From Bradyrhizobium sp. RP6 (lineage in GTDB: Bacteria > Pseudomonadota > Alphaproteobacteria > Rhizobiales > Xanthobacteraceae), in assembly GCF_003837805.1 (NCBI RefSeq), contig NZ_RQIT01000010.1, positions 143,723-207,722 on the forward strand: DNA of 64,000 bases, read 5' to 3'. The translations under genes were made by a program, and so were the position numbers. The stretch's first letter is position 1, and the number at the start of each line of letters is the position of its first letter. Shown one piece after another: positions 18,036 to 27,159 of this stretch. The notes beneath the pieces were generated by a model, which was given only the letters and a program-made list of their open reading frames with translations, did no database searches and was not told the DNA's origin.

Positions 18036-19532
18036 TCAGTAGGCCACGGGATCGCGAGTCACTTGTACCACGGTGCGCAGGATGATCTTTGCGTCGAGCC
18101 AGATGCTCCAGTTGTTGATGTACCACAAGTCCAGGTCGACCCTGGATTTCATCATGCCGACAGTCAGCGTTTCGCCGCGATAGCCGTTGACCTGGGCCCA
18201 GCCGGTGATGCCTGGTTTGACGTGTTGGCGAAACGCGTAGTTGCTGATGACTTGCTCATACTCCGAATTGTGCGCAGCCGCGTGCGGGCGGGGGCCGACC
18301 AGCGACATGTCGCCCTGCAGGACATTGAAGAGCTGCGGCAGTTCGTCGATCGAGGTCTTGCGTAACCATTTGCCGACCGGAGTTACGCGAGGATCGTCCC
18401 TGCGCGCCTGCAGAATGATCGGTCCATCTTCCAATACGCGCATCGTCCGAAACTTGTAGATCTTGAAGGCGCGACCGTTGAAACCGTTCCGGGTTTGCCG
18501 AAAGAGTACCGGGCCGTTCGATGTGCATTTGATCAGGATCGCGGTCATCAGCATGACCGGTGCGAACACCAGCAGGCCGAGGCTGGCGCCGATCAGGTCG
18601 AACGTGCGTTTGAGAGCTTGTTCTTGCCGCGAAATTGGTGCGCGCCGAATCTCTGCAATCATGCTGCTTCCGGCGGTCGTGACCGGGTAGCGCAAGAATC
18701 TCGAGACATCGGGATCGGAGACGAGATTTACCGGTACCGGAAGGATTCTCAATGCGTCGGCGATCTTGTCGATCGCGTGCCAATGATCCCACCTGAGCAG
18801 CAAAAACACCTGTTCGATCTGGTTCTCTCGTGCGTAGGCGATAAAGTCGTCAAGGCGTGGACCGATCGACGGGATCAGCGATGATAAGGTCAGGCACTCC
18901 GGGCGGAGCTCCATGACCCGCGTGATCCGGTAGCCATGCTGCGTAAGTCCTGCCATTGCCTCCGATGATATCAACCCGCGCTCGGCGATCGCCACGGCGC
19001 GGCGCCTGGCGAAGGCGCCGTTCCGCAAGGCGGTCGTGACAAAGCGCGCAATGGCTGCCTTCGCCAGCAGAAGGAGAACTGGAGCGACAAGGTAGAACGA
19101 GATTATCGTGCCGCGCGAGATTTGACTGCTGGCCTTTATGGCGAAGGTGATAACGATCAGGGCACCGAACAAGGCGGTCCACGTGGCCAGCGTCTTTTTG
19201 AATAGCCGCGGCAGGTCAGTAAAGTTCCTGAGAGCGTAGCCGTGCTGAACCTTGATCAGAAGTACAAAGTTGAGCGCAACCAGGAGGCTGAGCGCGGTGT
19301 AGACGTCGAGTTGGTCGTGCTCCGGCCGCGCATAGATCTGATATCCGGCGGCACAGCCAGCGCCGCTTGCCACGATGATGATAGCGTCGGCCACGAGAGC
19401 CAGCAGTTCAACAATTTTGGGTCGCCACCATCGTACGACTAAACTTGCACGTGCCGGATTCGCCTCATCGAGAACGTGAATTTCTACCGGACTGTCCGCG
19501 GCGGAAGTCGGGCGAGCCGATGCAATCGTCAT
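18036..19532 (-). CDS. undecaprenyl-phosphate sugar-phosphate transferase (WcaJ-type)
   Basis: Priming enzyme that moves a sugar-1-phosphate, usually glucose or galactose, from UDP-sugar to undecaprenyl phosphate. The 498-residue product has an N-terminal membrane region of about four helices, a Rossmann-like middle (about 165-290), one more hydrophobic segment ('LIGASLGLLVFAPVMLMTAI') and the conserved catalytic domain: 'KIYKFRTM', 'KTSIDELPQLFNVLQGDMSL', 'GPRPH' and 'KPGITGWAQVNGYRGET'. All core motifs, including the Asp-Glu pair, are intact. It is a paralogue of the protein at 29682-31112. The 220-base gap to the flippase gene suggests a separate start or processing site. Confidence 0.93.
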   Translation of the reverse strand: MTIASARPTSAADSPVEIHVLDEANPARASLVVRWWRPKIVELLALVADAIIIVASGAGCAAGYQIYARPEHDQLDVYTALSLLVALNFVLLIKVQHGYALRNFTDLPRLFKKTLATWTALFGALIVITFAIKASSQISRGTIISFYLVAPVLLLLAKAAIARFVTTALRNGAFARRRAVAIAERGLISSEAMAGLTQHGYRITRVMELRPECLTLSSLIPSIGPRLDDFIAYARENQIEQVFLLLRWDHWHAIDKIADALRILPVPVNLVSDPDVSRFLRYPVTTAGSSMIAEIRRAPISRQEQALKRTFDLIGASLGLLVFAPVMLMTAILIKCTSNGPVLFRQTRNGFNGRAFKIYKFRTMRVLEDGPIILQARRDDPRVTPVGKWLRKTSIDELPQLFNVLQGDMSLVGPRPHAAAHNSEYEQVISNYAFRQHVKPGITGWAQVNGYRGETLTVGMMKSRVDLDLWYINNWSIWLDAKIILRTVVQVTRDPVAY

Positions 19533-19690
19533 AGTATAAACTCAGGAAAAGGAAGATCGGGTTGGGTGCTATCAGGAATGGCCGCAGCCGAAACAAGTCG
19601 AATGAAAAAATAACCTTACTTCTTGTGCTCTCATTATCCTAATTCTGCCATTTAGAACACAAAATTCGAAGGTCGGAAGGGAATACGTTC

Positions 19691-20752
19691 ATGCGTCACC
19701 GACGACGGCGATCGGGATCAACGGTGACGCGCCGGGTGGCGATCGGTCTCGCGGCGCTGTCCGCAACCGGACTTGTTGTCTTCGCCTTGATTCCTGACGT
19801 TACGCCCGTCCACACCCCCGCCGATTCCTCGTTTCACGCCAGCTTCTTCCTGGATGGATCCTACTCCGCTCGCTTCGCGGGGGAGATGATTGCCGCCAAG
19901 GAGGGCTATTTCAAGCGAGGCGTCGCAATGAGAGCCCTTCCAGACGATCCCAATTTCGTCGAAACGGTTGCGAGGGAGAATGCAATCGGGGTGACGACGG
20001 GCCAGAAGTTCCTGCTTGCGGTTTGGCGAGGGGCTCCTGTCACTGCCTTTGCAGCCAGCTTCCTTGACACCTCGGTGGCAATTTTCGCGCTGGAGCGGTC
20101 GGGCTTCCATCGGCCGGCTGACCTCATCGGCAAGCGCATCGGTTGCCGCGAGGGGAGTGAGGCAGAAGTCGTCTTTGACGCCATGATGGCCAGGCTTCGA
20201 TTGCCACGGAGCCAGATCGTCAAGGTTTCCGACCGGGCCGACTTCCAGGCACTGAGATCCGGGGATGTGGACGCGATCGTTGTCCCGATCGATCAGCAGC
20301 CTAGCCAGACAAGCGCGGACTACGTCCAATTGAGCGTTATGAAACCTCAGGACTACGCAATCCACGTGCCTGGGCAGGTTTATTTCGCCAGCAACGATCT
20401 GATTCGAGAGCGGCCGTCCGCAATTGCCGATCTGTTGCACGGCTTGGTTCGGGGGTGGCAATTTGCCTATGCCGATTACAGCCGGGCGATTCCGATCATT
20501 GTCGATTTTGACCGGGCGGGCCTCGCTCCCGAGCGAGTCAGGTTCGAATTGGAGCAGCAGCGGTCGCTGGTGCTGCCTGTCGGCGCCCGAATAGGCGAAT
20601 ACGACGAAAGTCGGTGGCGAGCCCTGCGCGATATCCTGGTCTTCGCGGGTCTTGGAAGGGAGAACGCCCCGCTGTTTCAGGCTGTCAGCACACAATTCAT
20701 CAGGGGCGAGTACCGGCGCGCGCCGGAAAAGGAGGGAGCCGGCGCCTTCTAG
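19691..20752 (+). CDS. periplasmic substrate-binding protein, NMT1/THI5-like
   Basis: A 353-residue protein with a basic N-terminus, a membrane-anchor or signal helix ('VAIGLAALSATGLVVFALI', about 18-36) and an ABC-type solute-binding fold. NMT1-like features include 'GEMIAAKEGYFKRGVAMRAL' near the start, 'LIGKRIGCREGSEAE' and 'FQALRSGDVDAIVV', as in proteins that bind nitrogenous or aromatic compounds and pyrimidines. No ABC permease or ATPase gene is nearby, so transport seems unlikely to be encoded here. It lies divergent from the priming transferase. The ligand is unknown. Confidence 0.75.
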   Translation: MRHRRRRSGSTVTRRVAIGLAALSATGLVVFALIPDVTPVHTPADSSFHASFFLDGSYSARFAGEMIAAKEGYFKRGVAMRALPDDPNFVETVARENAIGVTTGQKFLLAVWRGAPVTAFAASFLDTSVAIFALERSGFHRPADLIGKRIGCREGSEAEVVFDAMMARLRLPRSQIVKVSDRADFQALRSGDVDAIVVPIDQQPSQTSADYVQLSVMKPQDYAIHVPGQVYFASNDLIRERPSAIADLLHGLVRGWQFAYADYSRAIPIIVDFDRAGLAPERVRFELEQQRSLVLPVGARIGEYDESRWRALRDILVFAGLGRENAPLFQAVSTQFIRGEYRRAPEKEGAGAF

Positions 20753-20911
20753 CGGCCCCGATTCGACATCCCGGGCTGGTGGATGAGTACGCTTTGGTCC
20801 GTTGCCTTTTTCCGATCCCGTTGATAAACAATCTGCTCGATATCCGGCTGAATTTTGAAATATTCTGATTTGGCGCATTTCGTGGCCGGTGGGCGAGCGC
20901 AGGGGAAGGTG

Positions 20912-21187
20912 ATGGCGAAGCAGACTATCCGGCGGTTGGGGTTGTTGGTATCGGCAATGGTCTTGTTGGCCGGGCCGCAGGCAATCGCTGCGATGCAGTT
21001 GCCGGCACCCGTCGTCCCAACGCCGGCCGAACACGTAGTACCGATCACCTTCTGGGCTCAACCATATCCATACCGCTATGTACCGCGGCGGCGTTGTCCT
21101 CAAGTCCGCGTGGAAACTCCCTACGGCTGGTATTGGGATCGGGTCTGTATAGCGGAGACCAGCCCGATACTTCGCCGGGCTTACTAG
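20912..21187 (+). CDS. small secreted Tyr/Pro-rich hypothetical protein
   Basis: A 91-residue product with a signal peptide ('LGLLVSAMVLLAGPQAIAA') and a short mature part rich in Pro, Tyr and Trp ('FWAQPYPYRYVPRRRCPQ', 'YGWYWDRVC') with two Cys that could pair. The ATG at 20912 follows 'aggggaagg', a good ribosome site, which decides the start. Similar short aromatic-rich exported proteins are common in rhizobial genomes without known roles. Confidence 0.65.
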   Translation: MAKQTIRRLGLLVSAMVLLAGPQAIAAMQLPAPVVPTPAEHVVPITFWAQPYPYRYVPRRRCPQVRVETPYGWYWDRVCIAETSPILRRAY

Positions 21188-21622
21188 GCGGGACGTTCAC
21201 GGAGAGCTTGCATTGCTTGTCGCGCTTGACGGCTCTTGACGGTACGCGTTCATCATTAAAATGATCCTTTCTTTACTCCGTTAATGAGAGCTGCCACCAC
21301 CTCGCAAGCGAAAGAGCGGGGAGCGACAGACTGGTGCCTTGCGCAAGCGCACGTACGGGCCCGGAGGTTCACGGACTGCGGGGCCGAGTTCGGTCAGGCT
21401 GCCAAGATCGGCAGAAGCGTGGCGTGTCGGAGCGAAGTTTTTCTTTCCGACGATTTTGGCGGGCCTTACCTAGCGTAGTCCCCTCGATTTCGCACCGGAG
21501 TTCAAGCGGCAATTAGCCGCCGCGGCAGCGATCGTTTCAGCGGAGGCTGCGAAGCCAAAGCGGTGATCCTTGGCTGTCTCGGGTTTTTTTGGATACGAGT
21601 TATCGTTCAGGATTTGGATTGA
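21188..21622. other. intergenic region upstream of the WcaI-like gene
   Basis: No gene is supported in these 435 bases. A direct repeat of 'cttgacgg' occurs at about 21225-21242, and an imperfect hairpin ('agccaa' with 'ttggct') followed by a run of seven T at 21584-21590 could be a weak terminator or leader structure just before the WcaI-like gene. Confidence 0.3.
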
Positions 21623-22927
21623 ATGCGTATTCTTTTGGTCGGCATCAATTACGCTCCCGATCTCATCGGCGTTGCCAAATACAATACGGAGCTTTGCGAA
21701 AGCCTTGTTGCCGAGGGCCACGAGGTGAGGGTCGTTACGGCGCCTCCCTACTATCCGGCCTGGAGCATCCCCGCCGGTTTGAATGCCTCCTATTTCAGGC
21801 GCTCGATGATGGGGGACGTCGGCGTCATGCGAGCGCCGATCTACGTTCCCAAGCAGCCGACTGGTGCAAAGCGTCTGATTCATCACCTGTCCTTCGCACT
21901 GACAAGCTTGGTGCCGGTGCTGATCGATGCGTATTCCTGGCGGCCCGACATCATAATCTCCGTCGCGCCGTCGTTGATGTCGGCCCGATTTGCTTCCTTT
22001 GTTGCTCGTCGCATCGGTGCAAAGTCGTGGCTTCATGTGCAGGACTTCGAAATTGATGCCGCATACGGACTGGGACTGCTCCGGAATGCTTCCCTACGGA
22101 AGGTGATGCTCAAGGCGGAAGCGGCGGTCCTCAGATCGTTTGATTGCGTTTCCAGCATCTGTCCGCAAATGGTGGAGCGCTTGTGGGACAAAAACGTTGA
22201 TCCGCAAAGAACGACCGAGATCCGAAACTGGATCGACACGGATGCGATATTTCCCCGCCCAAAGCAGACCAGATATCGCACGTCCCTGAATATCGACGAA
22301 GATGACATCGTGGCTCTCTACTCCGGGACCATGTCGGCCAAGCAGGGGCTTGACCTCCTCGTCGGAGCCGCCGCTCTTCTTCGGCGCAATCCGCGACTGC
22401 ATTTCATCCTCGCAGGCGAGGGGCCACACAAGGCAAGGCTGGTGGAGATGGCCTCCGACAATCCGAGAATTCATTTCCTGGGACTGCAGCCGAACGAAAG
22501 TTTCAACGAATTGCTGGCGACGGCTGACCTTCATGTCGTCCCGCAGAGGGCGGAGGCGGCCGATCTTGTATTGCCGTCCAAGCTGGGGGCGATGTTTGCG
22601 TCCGCCCGTCCCGTCGTCGCGATGGCAGAAGGGGGCACGGGGCTTGCTGCCGAAGTGCAGGGTGCCGGCTTGCTCGTCCCGGCGGGAGACGTTCGATCGC
22701 TTGCAGATGCCATTCTTCACTTGGCCGAAGATCCGTCTCTTTGCGAGAGGCTCGGTGCAGAGGGACGAAAGCGTTCCATCGAGCGTTGGGACCGCCGTAC
22801 CATCGTGCGTCGCTGGATTGCGAGCATAAGTTCGATTTGCGGACGGCCGGGCAGATCCGAACACGGGCCGGGTGTGGTTTCCGAGAAGCCGGCGGCATCG
22901 ATCAATGACGCTCTTCCTCTGTCCTGA
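21623..22927 (+). CDS. WcaI-like family 4 glycosyltransferase
   Basis: A 434-residue GT-B glycosyltransferase of the WcaI type, which in colanic acid synthesis adds fucose. The N-terminus 'MRILLVGINYAPDLIGVAKY' and 'VRVVTAPPYYPAWSIP' are the hallmarks of that subgroup. The C-terminal half has 'ALYSGTMSAKQGLDLLVGA' and 'QRAEAADLVLPSKLGAMFAS', corresponding to the sugar-nucleotide binding and EX7E-like regions. It stands directly upstream of gmd and fcl, which make GDP-L-fucose, so fucosyl transfer is a reasonable inference. A stem-loop overlaps the stop codon. Confidence 0.87.
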   Translation: MRILLVGINYAPDLIGVAKYNTELCESLVAEGHEVRVVTAPPYYPAWSIPAGLNASYFRRSMMGDVGVMRAPIYVPKQPTGAKRLIHHLSFALTSLVPVLIDAYSWRPDIIISVAPSLMSARFASFVARRIGAKSWLHVQDFEIDAAYGLGLLRNASLRKVMLKAEAAVLRSFDCVSSICPQMVERLWDKNVDPQRTTEIRNWIDTDAIFPRPKQTRYRTSLNIDEDDIVALYSGTMSAKQGLDLLVGAAALLRRNPRLHFILAGEGPHKARLVEMASDNPRIHFLGLQPNESFNELLATADLHVVPQRAEAADLVLPSKLGAMFASARPVVAMAEGGTGLAAEVQGAGLLVPAGDVRSLADAILHLAEDPSLCERLGAEGRKRSIERWDRRTIVRRWIASISSICGRPGRSEHGPGVVSEKPAASINDALPLS

Positions 22928-22942
22928 CGGGCCACGTCAGGA
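22922..22942 (+). terminator. stem-loop at the end of the WcaI-like gene
   Basis: A perfect seven-base-pair stem ('tcctgac' with 'gtcagga') with a seven-base loop overlaps the stop codon. No T-run follows, so it may protect the mRNA end or attenuate rather than terminate. Confidence 0.35.
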
Positions 22943-23077
22943 TGTCTCCTGCGTTAATGATCAGTCCCTGCTACGATTGACCTGCATGGAAGGTCGCTTC
23001 TAGATGTCTCCGGCGGTCGAGCCATTCCATCGTCGTATTTGTTTCCAATTCCGGCGGTGAACGGTAGGTTTTCGCAT

Positions 23078-24148
23078 ATGAGTGGACGTGTTGCGCTAAT
23101 TACGGGCGTTACTGGACAAGACGGCGCGTATCTTGCCGAGCACCTCATATCGCTCGGCTATGTCGTTCATGGTATCAAGCGGCGTTCGTCTTCCTTCAAC
23201 ACCGCTCGTGTCGATCATCTGTACCGGGATCCGCATGTTGGTGAGGTGCCGTTCCTGATGCACTACGGCGACATGACGGATTCCACCAATCTGATCAGGC
23301 TTGTGCAGCAGATCAAGCCGACGGAGATCTATAATCTGGCGGCGCAGAGCCATGTCGGTGTCAGTTTCGAGAGTCCTGAATACACCGCGAACGCCGATGC
23401 AATCGGGGTACTGAGGCTCTTAGAGGCGATCCGCATCCTGGGCATGGAGAAGGAGACGCGGTTCTACCAGGCATCCACGTCCGAGCTGTATGGGCTGGTG
23501 CAGGAGATACCGCAGAGGGAGACGACACCGTTCTATCCGCGCTCGCCCTATGGTGTCGCGAAGCTCTACGGATACTGGATCACGGTCAACTACCGCGAGG
23601 CCTACGGGATGTTTGCCAGCAACGGCATCCTGTTCAACCACGAGAGTCCCATCCGCGGTGAAACGTTCGTGACCCGCAAGATCACGCGCGCCGTGGCCCG
23701 CATCGAGGTCGGGATCGAGGATACGCTTTACCTGGGCAATCTCGAGGCGAAACGAGACTGGGGGCATGCCAAAGACTATGTCGAAGGGATGCACTTGATC
23801 ATGCAGGCGGATAAGCCGGACGATTTCGTGCTTGCCACTGGCGAGACCCGCTCGGTGCGCGAGATGGTTGAACTTTCCTTCAGGGAGGTGGGACGAGAGA
23901 TCGAATGGCGCGGCAAGGGCGTTGATGAGATTGGTATCGACAGAAGCAGCGGCAAGACGGTGGTTCGAATCGACCCGACCTATTTTCGGCCAACCGAGGT
24001 GGACATTCTGGTTGGCGATGCGAGCAAAGCGAACAAGATGCTGGGCTGGAAGCCGAAGCGGACGTTCGGCCAGCTCGTGCACGAGATGGTGGCAAGCGAT
24101 CTGAAGGATGCAAGGCGGGAGCGATCGAGTGCCAGCCACAAAGTTTGA
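23078..24148 (+). CDS. gmd: GDP-mannose 4,6-dehydratase
   Basis: First step from GDP-D-mannose toward GDP-L-fucose, giving GDP-4-keto-6-deoxymannose. The 356-residue extended SDR protein has the NADP-binding glycine motif 'ALITGVTGQDGAYLAEHL', 'GIKRRSSSFNTARVDHLY' (typical of GMD), 'SELYG', and the catalytic 'YGVAKLYGYW' with Tyr and Lys. 'FNHESPIRGETFVTRKI' and 'RDWGHAKDYVEGMH' are further family hallmarks. I start at the ATG at 23078, right before 'SGRVALITG', rather than at 23039. The stop lies 20 bases inside the fcl frame, so the two are co-translated. Confidence 0.96.
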   Translation: MSGRVALITGVTGQDGAYLAEHLISLGYVVHGIKRRSSSFNTARVDHLYRDPHVGEVPFLMHYGDMTDSTNLIRLVQQIKPTEIYNLAAQSHVGVSFESPEYTANADAIGVLRLLEAIRILGMEKETRFYQASTSELYGLVQEIPQRETTPFYPRSPYGVAKLYGYWITVNYREAYGMFASNGILFNHESPIRGETFVTRKITRAVARIEVGIEDTLYLGNLEAKRDWGHAKDYVEGMHLIMQADKPDDFVLATGETRSVREMVELSFREVGREIEWRGKGVDEIGIDRSSGKTVVRIDPTYFRPTEVDILVGDASKANKMLGWKPKRTFGQLVHEMVASDLKDARRERSSASHKV

Positions 24149-25091
24149 TCTGAAAGGCAAAAGCGTCTACGTCGCCGGGCATCGGGGGATGGTCGGCGCT
24201 GCGCTCGTGCGCCGGCTGGCGCAAGAAGACGTACGGTTGCTCACCGCGAAGCGAACCGAAATCGACCTGACAAACCAGGCTCAGGTGTTCGATTGGTTCG
24301 CAAGGATGCGGCCGCAGGCCGTGTTCGTCGCAGCGGCCAAGGTGGGAGGAATTTCGGCGAACGACAAGCTTCGCGCCGAGTTCATCTACGAGAACATTGC
24401 AATCGCGGCTAACGTCATCCACGCTGCGCATACGAGCGGTGCCGAGAAGCTGATGTTTCTCGGTTCATCCTGCATCTATCCAAAATTTGCGCCTCAGCCG
24501 TTGCGCGAAGACTCGATCTTGACTGGCCTGCTCGAGCCGACCAACGAGCCCTATGCGATCGCCAAGATCGCCGGCATCAAGATGGCAGAGGCCTATCGGC
24601 GCCAATATGGCTCTGACTTCATTAGCGTGATGCCGAGCAATCTCTATGGCCCCGGGGACAACTATCACCCGGAATATAGCCATGTCGCAGCGGCCCTGAT
24701 CCGACGCTTTCACGAGGCCAAGGTCGCCGGAAGCAAGAGCGTCGTCGTCTGGGGGAGCGGTTCGCCGCGTCGCGAGTTTCTCTTCGTTGACGACATGGCG
24801 GACGCCTGTATTCACCTGATGAAGAACTATTCCAACGAGCGGCCGATCAACATCGGGACTGGCAGCGACATCACCATCGCTGAGCTCGCCCGTATGATCG
24901 CCGGTATCGTCGATTATCGAGGAGACATCGTCTTCGATCCGACACGCCCTGACGGAACGCCGCGCAAGCTGCTTGATGTCAGTCGTCTCTCAACGCTCGG
25001 GTGGCAGGCCAGGACTCCGTTGGAGGCCGGGATGAGGCGCGCCTATGAGGCCTACCTGACGACCCACACATCCGCCATAGACGATCGGTGA
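24129..25091 (+). CDS. fcl: GDP-L-fucose synthase
   Basis: Bifunctional 3,5-epimerase/4-reductase that finishes GDP-L-fucose. The 320-residue product shows the glycine motif 'YVAGHRGMVGAALVRRL', the catalytic 'FLGSSCIYPKFAPQ' with Ser, and 'YAIAKIAGIKM' with Tyr and Lys. 'MPSNLYGPGDNYHP' is another strong signature. A GTG at 24129 preceded seven bases upstream by 'cgggag' gives the family's usual N-terminus; an ATG at 24108 would add seven residues. The frame overlaps the end of gmd, as is common for this pair (also called wcaG). Confidence 0.95.
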   Translation: MPATKFDLKGKSVYVAGHRGMVGAALVRRLAQEDVRLLTAKRTEIDLTNQAQVFDWFARMRPQAVFVAAAKVGGISANDKLRAEFIYENIAIAANVIHAAHTSGAEKLMFLGSSCIYPKFAPQPLREDSILTGLLEPTNEPYAIAKIAGIKMAEAYRRQYGSDFISVMPSNLYGPGDNYHPEYSHVAAALIRRFHEAKVAGSKSVVVWGSGSPRREFLFVDDMADACIHLMKNYSNERPINIGTGSDITIAELARMIAGIVDYRGDIVFDPTRPDGTPRKLLDVSRLSTLGWQARTPLEAGMRRAYEAYLTTHTSAIDDR

Positions 25092-25127
25092 AACATAGTC
25101 CTCCCTCCCTCGGCCGAACTTACCAGA

Positions 25128-25733
25128 ATGCGCGAGTTTCAGAAGCTGGATCAGTTTCGTGTGCCGCCGGGGTTTCGCGGACGGGGAGCGGTCGTCGTGG
25201 TGCTTTGGCAGGTCGTTCAATCGACACTCTTTGCACTTTCGCCTCAGCCCTTTTTTGCATGGCGGCGCTTTCTGTTGCGCCTGTTCGGAGCAAAGATCGG
25301 CCGCAAGGTGCTGCTGCGCCCGACCGTGCGCGTGACCTACCCCTGGAAGACTGAGATAGGGGACTATTCCTGGGTTGGTGATCACGTCGAGCTGTACAGC
25401 CTGGATTGTATTTCAATCGGTTCTCATTCGGTCATTTCGCAGCGATCCTATCTCTGCACGGGATCGCATGACATGGCCGACCTCGCGTTCAGCTACATCA
25501 CCGCTCCGATCACGGTCGGCGATCAGGTTTGGATCGCCAGCGACGTGTTTGTTTCGCCGGGCGTGAAGGTGGGCAGAGGCGCCGTCGTCGGCGCGCGGAG
25601 CACCGTACTCGAGGACGTTCCTCCCGAGGTCGTGGCAATTGGCGAGCCTGCGCGGGTCGTGCGCGATCGCCTCGCGTCCGGCGGGAACAGGTCCTGCAAT
25701 GCAATCTCGGAGCAATCCGGTCCGCGCCGCTGA
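25128..25733 (+). CDS. WcaF-like colanic-acid-type acetyltransferase
   Basis: A 201-residue hexapeptide-repeat O-acetyltransferase. The N-terminus ('FRGRGAVVVVLWQVVQ', then 'FAWRRFLLRLFGAKIGRKV') is that of the WcaF/WcaB-like group, followed by 'IGDYSWVGDHVELYSLDCI', 'YLCTGSHDM' with the catalytic His, and the helix turns 'ITVGDQVWIASDVFVSPGVK' and 'VVGARSTVLEDVPP'. The cap 'AIGEPARVVRDR' ends the fold. Placed 36 bases after fcl on the same strand, it probably acetylates the fucose-containing repeat unit. Region A ends here. Confidence 0.9.
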   Translation: MREFQKLDQFRVPPGFRGRGAVVVVLWQVVQSTLFALSPQPFFAWRRFLLRLFGAKIGRKVLLRPTVRVTYPWKTEIGDYSWVGDHVELYSLDCISIGSHSVISQRSYLCTGSHDMADLAFSYITAPITVGDQVWIASDVFVSPGVKVGRGAVVGARSTVLEDVPPEVVAIGEPARVVRDRLASGGNRSCNAISEQSGPRR

Positions 25734-26349
25734 TTGGCTTGAGCCACGGGCCTCAGATTCCTGATCATGCGCCGTCTTCCGGTCGACACGTGCAGATCGT
25801 GATGCCGATCCGGAACAACCTGGCTGACCAAAGGGCGTTGATGTGCCAACCATGCAGCGATTGCCGGTTTGGCGATGCATCAATAAGCTCGGGCGTTTAG
25901 GCCGACTTCATCGCGGAGGTCCATATGAGCAGTAGCGGCTCGCAGTTTTCGGCGCTTGGGCCGTGGCGTATCGACGACCGGACGGATGCTGCGCGACGCC
26001 TTATTCCAGAGCGCTTACGGACCGGCTTACGTCTGAGCTGCAATCAATTAGGAATTCAACCTTAAGTATGGATGCGGCTCTTGGGATCTGTACTCAGATC
26101 GAGAAATCTGCAGCAATCTTGTTGCCCTCGTGGTCCGGATCCAGCGACCCGTTCCAGATCAAAGGTTGCGTCGCCGCCGTCCTCGTTTGACCTCAATCGA
26201 GAAATAAGGATATCTGGACCTGGAAATGCAACCTGTGGTGATGTCTGAGCGACGATCCATGCGCCCGAGGCGAGTGAATGCCTGTTGATCGCTACGCCGA
26301 ATACACGGAAAATCGAAATGGACTAGAGGCAGAGCCGAGGGGACGGCTG
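25734..26349. other. gene-poor stretch at the start of the inter-locus scar
   Basis: Beyond the mini-gene at 25925 nothing coding is supported here. Base composition drifts below that of the flanking EPS genes around 26040-26120. It forms the left part of a 2.3-kb gene-poor junction between the two EPS regions. Confidence 0.35.
25925..26065 (+). CDS. possible 46-residue small protein
   Basis: An ATG six bases after 'gcggaggt', an excellent ribosome site, opens a 46-codon frame beginning 'MSSSGSQFSALGPWRIDD'. No signal peptide, membrane helix or known motif is visible. Apart from the ribosome site there is no support. Confidence 0.3.
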   Translation: MSSSGSQFSALGPWRIDDRTDAARRLIPERLRTGLRLSCNQLGIQP

Positions 26350-26568
26350 ATGCCAAGAACTCTCCAGGAACAGCTGGACCAGGTTGAGCGCGACATCAGA
26401 CTCTTCACGGAGTTTGATAGGGCAGAGAAGGCTCGGTTGAATTGCGAGTCTTACCTGTGGACTGCCGAGGACCGGATCGAGTGGCAGGAGACGCAATCTG
26501 ACAATGCTCGACGACTACGAGAACTTCTCGACGAGCGTGAAGCTTTGCGCCGCCAGCTGAGTCTCTAA
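26350..26568 (+). CDS. small charged coiled-coil hypothetical protein
   Basis: A 72-residue acidic/basic protein that is predicted to be almost wholly helical, with heptad-like Leu spacing ('TLQEQLDQVERDIRLF', 'NARRLRELLDEREALRRQL'). The ATG at 26350 follows 'gagggga' at a slightly long spacing; a reading from 26278 adds 24 less convincing residues. No family recognised. It is one of the few credible genes in the inter-locus scar. Confidence 0.5.
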   Translation: MPRTLQEQLDQVERDIRLFTEFDRAEKARLNCESYLWTAEDRIEWQETQSDNARRLRELLDEREALRRQLSL

Positions 26569-26649
26569 AACCTATGATTGCTGATACTGAAATCCGCAAC
26601 GAAAAGATGGCGGCTCTCCCTGACCCTGCTTCAAGAATGCCCCCGCTTC

Positions 26650-27050
26650 GATCTTACCCGCATTCGCCTTCTAATTGCTTTGCCGAGAGCGACGTTCTTC
26701 GCGCGGCACCCCGCAATCGGAATGATTGATCAATCCGGCAGCGGACCGCTGCTGACGGATCGAAATCGTCGGTGCGGATGATGCGGGTTCGAGCGCACTT
26801 GGTCGCGCAGGCGTGCGGTCTTGAGAAGGTCGAGGACGGCAGCCGGATGCAGCCAGCCATTTCAGTCGGGATGCAGGTGATATCTGTGAGCCAGAGCCGA
26901 CCCCAGGCCGGAGCGGTGAAGTCGCGCGCCACGACGTACTGCGCATGACCACCTCAAGCACGATCCGTCGGTCTATGTCTTCGGGTTGCAAGCCGGCCTG
27001 CTGGCACTTGCGAGGCCTGTGGGCGATACGGCCCCGAGCCAAAATGACGA
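26650..27050 (-). pseudogene. decayed IS3-family DDE transposase fragment
   Basis: Parts of an IS3-type transposase core can be read in two minus-strand frames. One frame holds 'RDFTAPAWGRLWLTDITCIP', matching the start of the rve/DDE domain with the first catalytic Asp. The other holds 'ISIRQQRSAAGLINHSDCG', matching the 'AGLIHHSDRG' region with the second Asp. Frameshifts lie between them, the C-terminal catalytic Glu region is missing, and no intact terminal inverted repeats were found. It is a dead remnant that marks past insertion and rearrangement between the two EPS regions. Confidence 0.72.
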
Positions 27051-27159
27051 GAAGCAGCCTTGGAGAATGCGCTGGCTCAAATCCGGCGACCGCTCCCCGG
27101 TCAATCCAGCGCCTTTGGTGTTTAGCGCAAAGTCGCCCAAGTCAATTCGCTTCGGTCTC

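Noticed and set aside
19718..21103. A 461-codon minus-strand open frame opposite the NMT1-like gene
   Set aside because: The plus-strand protein has a signal segment, good start and a recognisable fold; the antisense product has none.
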